A DNA stretch of 64,000 nt from JACWAE01 sp963847595. Its GTDB lineage: Bacteria; Chloroflexota; Dehalococcoidia; SZUA-161. A program made the translations under genes and the position numbers. The notes under the pieces were generated by a model. That model worked only from the letters and a program-made list of their open reading frames with translations, was not told the origin of the DNA and did not search any database. Shown piece by piece: positions 43,916 through 51,117 of the stretch. How positions within the stretch are numbered: position 1 is the first letter of the stretch; each line of letters begins with the position of its first letter. The stretch is from NCBI GenBank assembly GCA_963847595.1, contig CAWKAJ010000001.1, positions 1 through 64,000 on the forward strand. Direction: 5' to 3'.

Positions 43916-43946
43916 TGTCAGTATGAGGAGACTGACATGTTATAAT
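43916..43946 (+). promoter_or_regulatory. Inverted repeat next to a TATAAT box
   Basis: TGTCAGT (43916-43922) and ACTGACA (43931-43937) form a perfect 7-bp inverted repeat with an 8-base spacer. TATAAT (43941-43946) follows at once. It resembles an operator over a promoter for the gene at 44025. No good -35 box is seen. Confidence 0.45.
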
Positions 43947-44024
43947 GCAAACACAAACTGTATGTTAAATGGAGGACAATACGCATAATCCAAAAGTATA
44001 CCCCCAAATAGCATAAGGATAGAA

Positions 44025-45071
44025 ATGGAAAAGCGACATTATGGTTGGCAGAAAAGCCAAAAGGAACTGCCGAATAAGCATAAGTTCGGTGCAGTTAAAT
44101 TGCCGGACATTATTGACTTGTCACAATACAAGCCCGCAGTTATCAATCAGCTTGAGGTTGACCGATGTACTGGCTGTGGAATAGGCGGGGCCATGTCCGG
44201 CAAAATGAGCCAGCTCGGGCTAAATCCTGGTAACCGGTTTTACTGGAGCCCTGATGACCTCTACAACGGTGCCCGGGTACTAGAGGGCACTTTGAATAAA
44301 GATGTCGGGGCAGAGCCAGTTGATGTCTACAAATGGGTACAGGAGCATGGCGCAATTCCTTATGCTGATATGCCCATACTTCCGGCGCTGTCAGTAGTAA
44401 ATCCCCTGGTATTGCAATTTGAAGCAATTATGCTTCCGGCGTTCACGCCCGTCCAGATTGATACGAGGGTGGATACTGTCGTTGCTCATATTTTGGATGC
44501 TATGGCCGCCGGGAACTTCGTAACTCAAGGAGCAGCCTTCTTCGCTGCATGGGAAGATTACAAGAGTGGTGTCCTTCCACTTCAACGATCTACTGACCCA
44601 ATAGGCGGCTACCACGAAACCTTCTATTATAAGGCAAACACGATAACACAAATCTTCTATCTTCAGAACTCATGGGGACCCCTTTGGGGAGAACAAGGGC
44701 TGTATGAAGTGCCGTTTGCTCAAGTGCCAATCCTTGCAAAGATGGGCATGGACTTACACTATGCAACTTTCACTGCACCTCCGGTACCAACGCCTACGCC
44801 AAAACCGTCGCATAAGTACTGGCAAACTCCGGCCGCGCCAGTGGCTCGGGTTGCGCCATTAGCTCGGGTTGCGCCCGTGGCACCAGTAGCTCCTGTTGCC
44901 CGTGTCAAACCAGTGCTGCCCGTTGGGCCGGTTGCGCCAGTGGCTCCCGCGGGACCTATCAATAAAGCGCAGGTTGCGCGAGTTGCGCCAGTAGCTCCGG
45001 TTAATCCTGTCAGACCAGTTGCCCCTGTTGAACCCGTTGCCCCAGTAGCCCCTGTCGGAGCTATCAATTAA
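44025..45071 (+). CDS. Papain-like (C1) peptidase domain with a Val-Ala-Pro repeat tail
   Basis: The first ~245 residues are a papain-fold domain. Cys51 in DRCTGCGIGG has the C-x2-C spacing of papain Cys22/Cys25, His197 lies in GGYHETFYY, and Asn215 lies in LQNSWGPLWGEQGLY, the strongest family match. Spacings Cys-His-Asn (146 and 18) are close to papain. The usual oxyanion Gln is probably Q43. There is no propeptide and no signal sequence, so it may be cytoplasmic or secreted by an unknown route. From about residue 258 a low-complexity tail of ~90 residues repeats V-A-P, P-V-A-P and V-A-R units. Abutting its stop is a nucleoside hydrolase remnant. Confidence 0.75.
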   Translation: MEKRHYGWQKSQKELPNKHKFGAVKLPDIIDLSQYKPAVINQLEVDRCTGCGIGGAMSGKMSQLGLNPGNRFYWSPDDLYNGARVLEGTLNKDVGAEPVDVYKWVQEHGAIPYADMPILPALSVVNPLVLQFEAIMLPAFTPVQIDTRVDTVVAHILDAMAAGNFVTQGAAFFAAWEDYKSGVLPLQRSTDPIGGYHETFYYKANTITQIFYLQNSWGPLWGEQGLYEVPFAQVPILAKMGMDLHYATFTAPPVPTPTPKPSHKYWQTPAAPVARVAPLARVAPVAPVAPVARVKPVLPVGPVAPVAPAGPINKAQVARVAPVAPVNPVRPVAPVEPVAPVAPVGAIN

Positions 45072-45285
45072 GCACGATGCGATTGCGGTAGGTGCGGTGC
45101 TATGGTCAAATCTATTCGAATTCAAACCGTATTTCGTTGAAGTGGATTGTCGCGGCGGTCTAACAAAGGGGATGACTGTAATAGACTGTTGTCCCCGAGG
45201 ACGGAAGCAGCCCAATGTGTTGACCATATTCAGTAATAATCGGAAAAAGCATCTTGAAAACTGGCACTTTGGGACCTTTACCTAA
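45070..45285 (+). pseudogene. 3' remnant of a nucleoside hydrolase gene
   Basis: In the frame starting at 45070 the DNA reads HDAIAVGAVLWSNLFEFKP, then YFVEVDCRGGLTKGMTVID and GRKQPNVLTI. This matches the C-terminal part of inosine-uridine preferring nucleoside hydrolases (HD-x-hA, VE-x-G-x-LT-x-GMTVxD, PNV). The N-terminal two thirds, including the DTD metal site, are missing. The remnant begins at the stop of the VAP-repeat gene, so that gene's tail has replaced the rest. Confidence 0.6.
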
Positions 45286-45406
45286 ACACGTCACTTTTCA
45301 TCTTATCGTTTCACGGGGGGTGCCTTCCCCCTCCCTATTTCTACCCGGTTACAGGCGATACTTGGTACTCGCAGGTAATCATCCTCGTGCTTGATGGAGG
45401 TGTTTT

Positions 45407-45544
45407 GTGGTGCCTGAGCTGAACTCCCGGGATGCTGTGTGTTGTCTGGGTGTCCTGATCAGGCTTTACAACCGGATGCGCTTCCTATATCATTGGGGCC
45501 GAGACCAAAGAGGAACGGGGTCGGCTCGCTACAAGTTGATATAG
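45407..45544 (+). CDS. Possible 45-residue protein ahead of the SPFH gene
   Basis: GTG 45407 follows GGAGG by about 6 bases. The product reads VVPELNSRDAVCCLGVLIRL and then a basic, Tyr/Arg-rich end. It stops 31 bases before the SPFH start. It contains a Cys pair but no known motif. An alternative is that this is the 3' end of a vanished nfeD-like partner. Confidence 0.4.
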   Translation: MVPELNSRDAVCCLGVLIRLYNRMRFLYHWGRDQRGTGSARYKLI

Positions 45545-45575
45545 GAAATCCCGGACTAAATGAGGAGGAACAAAA

Positions 45576-46484
45576 ATGGCTGTTGGGGCAATTGTCGGCA
45601 TCATCCTCGGTATCATTGTCATTATCATTTTACTCGCGTTTTCAGTGCGCACAGTTAGACCAACTACCCGTGGTCTAATCGAACGTTTCGGCAGATATAA
45701 ACGGTTTGCCAATCCAGGTATTGTCTTTCTCGTCCCTTTCATCGAGCGCCTAATTAACATCAACATCACTGAAAATATGATAGATGCTGGCTTACAGGAA
45801 ATTATCACCAGCGACAGTCTGAATGCCCAGGTTGATGCTCAGGTGTATTTTAAGGTGCGCTCAGATGAAGAGAGTGTCAAGGCCTCCCAGTATAATGTGT
45901 TTAACTATATGGTCCAGATAGTTGCTCTGGCGAGAACAACATTAAGGAATATCATCGGTACAATGACATTAAAAGATGCCAACAGCGAACGAGGTAAAAT
46001 CAATAGCGCACTGTATGGCAACCTCGCCAATGAGACCAAGAATTGGGGACTTGAGATTGTCCGCACCGAGCTTAAGGAAATCAATCCTCCGCCCGATGTC
46101 CAGGAGACAATGAATAAAGTAGTCAAGGCAAGTAATGAAAGGGTTGCAGCAATAGACTTTGCTACAGCCCGGGAAACGCAGGCGGATGGAGAGAGGCGGG
46201 CCGCCATCAAGGTAGCCGAAGGGCAAAAACAGTCCGAAATCCTCAAGGCTGAGGGACAGAGACAAGCCCAAATACTAGTAGCTGAAGGTGAAGCGCAGGC
46301 CATTAAGCTGGTGAATGAAGCGGCAGATCAATACTTCAAGGGTAATGCACAATTACTTCGCAGATTACAGGCGGTGGAACAATCTCTCACCAACAATGCC
46401 AAAATAGTCGTACCCACCGATTCACCACTAGTAAATGTTATCGGAGGTCTGGCCGGTATAGATGGTCAGCCGCCAAAGAAGTAA
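45576..46484 (+). CDS. SPFH/band 7 protein (stomatin-like)
   Basis: The 302-residue protein starts after GAGGAGG. One N-terminal membrane segment (IVGIILGIIVIIILLAFSVRTV) is followed by the band 7 domain: PTTRGLIERFGRYKRFANPGI, LNAQVDAQVYFKVRS and ALARTTLRNIIG. A long alpha-helical region with the repeated KAEGQRQAQILVAEGEAQA ends the protein. It belongs to the stomatin/prohibitin group that forms large membrane-bound rings and often pairs with an NfeD-type protease. No such gene is seen next to it. Confidence 0.93.
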   Translation: MAVGAIVGIILGIIVIIILLAFSVRTVRPTTRGLIERFGRYKRFANPGIVFLVPFIERLININITENMIDAGLQEIITSDSLNAQVDAQVYFKVRSDEESVKASQYNVFNYMVQIVALARTTLRNIIGTMTLKDANSERGKINSALYGNLANETKNWGLEIVRTELKEINPPPDVQETMNKVVKASNERVAAIDFATARETQADGERRAAIKVAEGQKQSEILKAEGQRQAQILVAEGEAQAIKLVNEAADQYFKGNAQLLRRLQAVEQSLTNNAKIVVPTDSPLVNVIGGLAGIDGQPPKK

Positions 46485-46730
46485 AACTGGTTGCCAGTGG
46501 AGTCCTCATCGCTAGAGAAAGGCCGGATTATTGGGTGTAGGTAACGCCCTGGGTTTCTATGTTTCTACAGACATTGCGTTGCCGAGGTGGAGTACCGTTT
46601 CAATGGTGCAGTTAATTACCACACGGACACACGTGCAGAAAACTGTTCAAACTATTGAAAGGGAAGTAATTTGGGCTAAACATTAGTCTGTGTCTTCTTT
46701 ACTTATGCAAAAGCCGGCTTTGAGAGTATC

Positions 46731-46807
46731 GGCGGGATTTTTTGTTGTATTCATTAATGTCTCGTTTCTCAGGTTAGATCGTCACCCATTCTCAAGTTAA
46801 TGTTCCA
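46731..46807. repeat. Direct repeat copy A flanking a small membrane protein gene
   Basis: It aligns with 47325-47400: CGGGATTTTTTG, GTATTCATTAATGTCTCGTTTCT, GTC-CCAT, and CTCAAGTTAATGTTCC correspond block by block. It lies just beyond the stop of the small gene at 46844. Confidence 0.7.
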
Positions 46808-46843
46808 CCGCGGGTGACGCCTATCGCCCCCTACGTCCCTTGC

Positions 46844-47152
46844 TTAATCTTCTCCCACAGGCAGATATTCAATTCCCAGCGAGGTCAACAGCTTCTCCAT
46901 TCTATCTGGATGCCCTCCTCTTGTCACAGCGTCTAGGCTCATGAGGTTTGTGTTGTTGCCAGCAATGTTAGGCAGCTCTCCTGTGCTAGTGACGGATATT
47001 ATCCCGAATTGCGGAGCTTCTACAAAGATGGCATGGAACTGGTCAGGGCTAGGGCTTTCTATTATGTAGTAATAGTGATAAGTCATAAAGGTGGGAATTA
47101 CGACGGCGAGCACTATGGCGATAATCACGACCAAAATGATGAGTAAGTGCAT
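46844..47152 (-). CDS. Small membrane-anchored protein
   Basis: An AAAAGGAGGA site 6 bases before the ATG makes the start secure. The 102-residue product has one N-terminal membrane segment (LLIILVVIIAIVLAVVIPTF) followed by an outside domain of ~75 residues without cysteines. It has a Ser/Asp-rich PSPDQFHAIFVEAPQFG stretch and ends LGIEYLPVGED. I do not recognise the family. The gene is flanked by two direct repeats. Confidence 0.7.
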   Translation of the reverse strand: MHLLIILVVIIAIVLAVVIPTFMTYHYYYIIESPSPDQFHAIFVEAPQFGIISVTSTGELPNIAGNNTNLMSLDAVTRGGHPDRMEKLLTSLGIEYLPVGED

Positions 47153-47324
47153 CGTGTCCTCCTTTTATACTCCGTGCTTCTCATATTCCTCTTGTACTCT
47201 ACTAGTGTTCGATGGTTTTGTAAATCTGCAAAATGCTACCAAGTAAGAAATAAATTGCTACTCTCCCTACACATATACTCGCCATGCATTCGATTATGGG
47301 TGGCCACCCAGGATGCAAGCCAAG

Positions 47325-47400
47325 GGCGGGCTTTTTTGTGGTATTCATCAATCTGTCGTTTCTGGGGTCAAAACAGTCGCCATCCTCAAATTAATGTTCC
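47325..47400. repeat. Direct repeat copy B
   Basis: It corresponds to 46731-46807 at about 75-80 percent by eye (GGGCTTTTTTGTGGTATTCATCAAT, CTGTCGTTTCT, CATCCTCAAATTAATGTTCC). It lies upstream of the gene at 46844-47152, about 595 bases from copy A. Confidence 0.7.
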
Positions 47401-47759
47401 ATCTCAGTCAGCATTAGACAGGGAGACCGAGCAGGACTGATCTTCACCTAACTAGGTGCGGGGCCACTCTCCTATTCATCATGCAGATAGCCACAGAAAG
47501 TGGGATAGGGTTACGGCTACCACCTTTTTCGGTCCACAAAACGAGACGAGAATTGGGACTTCCGAGACGATGCCACCGCTGGTCAGTTAGAGATGTGTTT
47601 CGAGTTCCTTGGGATGAGCTAGGCTGTTCATTCCAATACCGCCCCATGGCCACTCGACTAGCCTAGCAAACAGGGTGCAGCATCGCCTTGAGACTTAGTG
47701 ATAATCTAACCTCACAAAGGACAGGCAAGAAAATCCTTTGGCTAGTCCGGGTTAGAAAA
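47401..47759. other. Gene-free region
   Basis: No believable gene or repeat. Open frames here lack ribosome sites. Confidence 0.4.
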
Positions 47760-48149
47760 TTAGCCAACGAAAGAGTCTATCTTCTTCGCTATCTTGTTTT
47801 CAATCTCAAAGTTCCACAGGGTCTCCGGGACATCAACTACCAGGAACAGGTCTGTAAGCAGCAGAGCTTCTGCAGCGGTAATCCCCAGGTGCTTCAGCCA
47901 CCTCCCGATTCCCACCCTGACGGTAAAGTTGTTGGGTTCGCCATCAAGCATGATGGTAAGTGCTCGGTCGGCGGCAATAATGGAACTCAGCCATCCGCCC
48001 TTCTGTGCCTGAATTACTGTCCCATGCGGGCTGGGCACTGAAGACTGCACTTTGAAACCATCCTTCTTGAGATAGTCTTCTATCTTACTTTTGAGACCAG
48101 CCAAATCAGTGTTCATATTCAGATAGTGCTTAACCTTTTCGCCGACCAT
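47760..48149 (-). CDS. Hypothetical protein
   Basis: An AGGAGG site lies 6 bases before the ATG. The 129-residue product has an alpha/beta N-terminal half (LKSKIEDYLKKDGFKVQSS, then GTVIQAQKG) and a hydrophobic C-terminal half with GIGRWLKHLGITAAEALLLTDLFLVVDVPETLW. The pattern suggests a domain that touches the membrane. No family is recognised. No close neighbour shares its transcript. Confidence 0.65.
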   Translation of the reverse strand: MVGEKVKHYLNMNTDLAGLKSKIEDYLKKDGFKVQSSVPSPHGTVIQAQKGGWLSSIIAADRALTIMLDGEPNNFTVRVGIGRWLKHLGITAAEALLLTDLFLVVDVPETLWNFEIENKIAKKIDSFVG

Positions 48150-48623
48150 GTTCGCCTCCTGGTTGTGTTAATTAGTTGGGGAGAGGGTTCACCCCATGAC
48201 TTGAGTATTTCTTCCAGAATGCCTCCCAGTCAGTTTGATTGTACCACAACATCCTTACATTGAGAAGATTGTTCGCGCCTTGTGTCGATGCAGCTTACCT
48301 AGCCAAAAAGCTGGCGCAACATACCCAATCCTTTAGGGGGGATGCGGAGGACGAAGGGGAAGTTATGTCCTACCCTTCGGGGTTTACACCACTGGGCTGC
48401 ACTAAACGTCATGTTGTGCAAATTGCGCCACCATCGCGCAGCAGCTCTCTCCAAATCACATAACAATCCTAGTATCCATAAACAGCCTTATAATGTTGCG
48501 GCATGGATCTTATCAGCGCCGAGAGCATTCGACATGTCTTTCCCACTTGCGAGCGAATCCAGCAGGGGCGTTCAATTGAATTCCTCTACCCCCACTATTT
48601 GACTCCCTCGTTTCTCATACGCG
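48150..48623. other. Gene-free region before the carboxylase operon
   Basis: No gene is supported here. An open frame at 48503-48769 overlaps the promoter and the next gene and has no ribosome site. Confidence 0.45.
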
Positions 48624-48653
48624 TTGACAGGGGTAGGCGGTTAACGCTAGAAT
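48624..48653 (+). promoter_or_regulatory. Promoter of the carboxylase-like operon
   Basis: TTGACA (48624-48629) and TAGAAT (48648-48653) are separated by 18 bases. The first gene starts at 48706, after AGAGGTG. Confidence 0.7.
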
Positions 48654-48705
48654 TCAAGCAGCGGTTACCTAAGGATAGCACAAACGTCCCAGAGGTGCTT
48701 TTTTT

Positions 48706-50772
48706 ATGCAGTTCACCGGCTTCACCATCGACATCGACACTGGCGGCACCTTCACCGACGGGTTTATGACCGCAGGCGAGAGGGTTGAGCTCGTCAAGGT
48801 AGATACTACCCCCCATGATTTGACCGTGTGCTTCATCAACTGCATCGAGGAGGGCGCCAAAAGGTTCGGACTCAGTACCGAAGACCTGCTATCCCGCACA
48901 GCGGTGATAAGATACTCCACCACTGTGGGCACCAACAGCCTCCTTCAGAAAAAGGGCCCCAAGCTGGGCGTCATAGTAACCGAAGGCTTCACCGATACGC
49001 TGTATGCAAACCTGGACAAAGCTTCCGAAGTATTGACTGACATAGTCCAAGCCAACATGAGAGTGGGCCTCAAAGAGAAGATAGATAACTCGGGGAAAAT
49101 CGTGCAGCCTCTCGACCGGGAGAGCGTAAGGCAGGCTGTGGAATACCTCCTGGACTCGGGTGCCCGCAGCGTGGTAATCAGCCTGAAGAATTCAGCAATC
49201 AACGCCGCCCACGAACAGAAGGCCAAAGCAATCATTGATAGCGAGTATCCTCGTCACTATCTCGGCTCAGTGCCTGTGCTCACCGCCAGCGCCATTACCT
49301 CTCATCACGATGACCATGTACGCACCAACACCGCCGTATTGAATGCGTATATTCATCGAGACATGGTGCGCTACCTGTACCGCGCCGATGAGCTTCTGCG
49401 GCAGCACGGATATTGCAAGCCCCTGCTGGTGGTCCATTCCAACGGCGGGGCTGCCCGGGTGGCCAAGTCCACCGCGTTAAACACCTACAACTCGGGCCCG
49501 GCGGCGGGATTCATCGGCTGCAGTAAGATAGCGCACGACCTATATGCCATCAGGGACTTCATCTCAGTTGACGTCGGTGGCACCAGCGTAGACATCGGCG
49601 TAGGTACTGGAGGCAAGGTGACTGCCGACAGAGAGCCCCTCGTCGAAGGTGTGCGCATCGGCATGCCTGTGGTAACCCTGGGTACAGCGGGTGGCGGAGG
49701 CGGCTCCATAGCCAGAGTAGACCCCGAGTCAGGCGCAATCAAAGTGGGACCCGAGAGCGCAGGTGCACTGCCCGGGCCGGTGGCCTACGACCTAGGCGGA
49801 ATCGAGCCCACGGTTACCGATGCCGACCTGGTTCTGGGCTACCTCGACCCCGATTACTACCTGGGCGGCAAGAAAAAGTTGAACAAGGATAAGTCAGCAG
49901 CTGCCATAAGGGACTTAATCGCCAGCGGCCTACATATCTCAGTAGAGGAGGCCGCCTGGAGGGTAATCCAGTCCTCAGAGGACGATGTCTCCCGTCAAAT
50001 CAGGGAGAATATCGAGGGCAAAGGCCTGAAGCCGGAGAGGCTGACCATATTTGCCTTCGGCGGAGGAGGCGGTGTGCGCTGCTGCGGATATGCTTCCCGT
50101 CTAGGTATTCCAAAAGTTATCGTCTTCCCCTTTAATGCAGCGGGGAGCGCCTTCGGCGCCTCCACCATGGATATAATGCATACTTACGAACGTACTGCTC
50201 ATATCACGTTGAGGTCTCGTTCCGGCTCCTATCCTGTTTCTGAATGGAAGCCGTTCGGGAAAGCAGTCGCTGACATGATGGACAGCGCGAAGCGAGATAT
50301 GAGAGGCGAGGGCTTTGCACCTGAGCAGCTATCCTTCGCCCTGGAGCTGGGGCTGCGTGGTGCAGGGGGATTCCATTTTGTAGAATCGCCTCTCATCTAC
50401 ATGGAGCAAGAAGACGAAGCAAAGAAACTCTGCTCAATCTATTCCTCGCTTGCAGGCACAGACTCGGGCGAGCTCATAATCGAGAGCATCACCCTGAAGG
50501 CTGTGTGCCCCACCCATCATTATCAGTTGCCTGAATTCATCGAGCAAGGGGCCGACCCCAAGAAAGCACAAAAAGGTGTCAGGAATGTGTACTGGGGCAA
50601 AAGTTTCGTTAGCACCGATATTTACGAGCGCGACCTGCTCAAGTGCGGCAACCGCATAAAGGGGCCAGCTATAATCGAGTCGCCCGATACCACCTATGTT
50701 GTCCCTCCCAACTGGAGCTACGCGGTGGACAAATACCTCAACGGGATACTGGAGGTAAGCCGTGAAGGTTAG
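48706..50772 (+). CDS. HyuA-type carboxylase subunit 1 (acetone/acetophenone carboxylase-like)
   Basis: The 688-residue protein is a hydantoinase A/oxoprolinase ATPase. It begins FTIDIDTGGTFTDGFM, the phosphate loop of the actin-like fold. It has AVIRYSTTVGTNSLLQ and ISVDVGGTSVDIGVG (second phosphate loop), then GGGGSIARVDPESGAI and ESAGALPGPVAYDLGG. In acetone and acetophenone carboxylases this subunit phosphorylates the ketone enol and carries the substrate. A second, different HyuA follows two genes later. Its C-terminal end overlaps the next gene by 11 bases. Confidence 0.88.
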   Translation: MQFTGFTIDIDTGGTFTDGFMTAGERVELVKVDTTPHDLTVCFINCIEEGAKRFGLSTEDLLSRTAVIRYSTTVGTNSLLQKKGPKLGVIVTEGFTDTLYANLDKASEVLTDIVQANMRVGLKEKIDNSGKIVQPLDRESVRQAVEYLLDSGARSVVISLKNSAINAAHEQKAKAIIDSEYPRHYLGSVPVLTASAITSHHDDHVRTNTAVLNAYIHRDMVRYLYRADELLRQHGYCKPLLVVHSNGGAARVAKSTALNTYNSGPAAGFIGCSKIAHDLYAIRDFISVDVGGTSVDIGVGTGGKVTADREPLVEGVRIGMPVVTLGTAGGGGGSIARVDPESGAIKVGPESAGALPGPVAYDLGGIEPTVTDADLVLGYLDPDYYLGGKKKLNKDKSAAAIRDLIASGLHISVEEAAWRVIQSSEDDVSRQIRENIEGKGLKPERLTIFAFGGGGGVRCCGYASRLGIPKVIVFPFNAAGSAFGASTMDIMHTYERTAHITLRSRSGSYPVSEWKPFGKAVADMMDSAKRDMRGEGFAPEQLSFALELGLRGAGGFHFVESPLIYMEQEDEAKKLCSIYSSLAGTDSGELIIESITLKAVCPTHHYQLPEFIEQGADPKKAQKGVRNVYWGKSFVSTDIYERDLLKCGNRIKGPAIIESPDTTYVVPPNWSYAVDKYLNGILEVSREG

Positions 50773-51115
50773 GATCACGGAGTATCTTGATATAGACCTG
50801 GACAAGGAGCTGTGGTGCTGTCATAACTGCGGCGTGGAACTGGGGGCAGTGCGGGAGAACTACAAGCACTTCACGCTGGTCTACGAACGAGACCCGCGCC
50901 AGATTCACAAACCATATGTGGCTCCAGAGTCTAGCCCCGTGGGGCATAACACCAGCCCTGACCCTGAGTGGTGCCACATACTGGAGTTCTACTGCCCCAA
51001 CTGCGCCACCATGTTCGAGGTCGAATACCTGCCTCCAGGCCATCCGCCCACGCATGATATCGAATTGGACTTTGATGCCCTGAAGGCTAAACATCTGTCG
51101 AAGAAGAAAGCTTGA
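50762..51115 (+). CDS. Acetone carboxylase gamma-like small subunit
   Basis: The 117-residue protein starts with GTG inside the end of the previous gene. Two CxxC knuckles, CCHNCGVELG (near residues 19-23) and FYCPNCATMFEV (near 77-81), form a likely zinc site. The layout with WCHILEFYCPNC and EYLPPGHP matches the gamma subunit of acetone/acetophenone carboxylases. It sits between the two HyuA genes and overlaps or touches both. It is probably a structural, metal-binding part of the complex. Confidence 0.82.
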   Translation: MKVRITEYLDIDLDKELWCCHNCGVELGAVRENYKHFTLVYERDPRQIHKPYVAPESSPVGHNTSPDPEWCHILEFYCPNCATMFEVEYLPPGHPPTHDIELDFDALKAKHLSKKKA

Positions 51116-51117
51116 AA

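Larger units (their letters stand above)
43432..44024. other. Gene-free region holding a dispersed repeat and a promoter
   Basis: The stretch includes AACATTCGTCAGGAATGTT (43603-43621), related to the inverted repeat at 38219, and one copy of a ~165-base dispersed repeat (43716-43878). A promoter-like region at 43916-43946 lies before the papain-like gene. No coding frame is believable. Confidence 0.55.

Noticed and set aside
44759..45067. Minus-strand open frame with collagen-like GAT/GST triplets
   Set aside because: It is fully inside the plus-strand peptidase gene, has no ribosome site or promoter and is explained as the complement of the VAP repeats; kept only as a curiosity in the findings.
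48503..48769. 88-residue ORF upstream of the carboxylase operon
   Set aside because: It runs through the promoter and into the first gene in another frame, and has no ribosome site.
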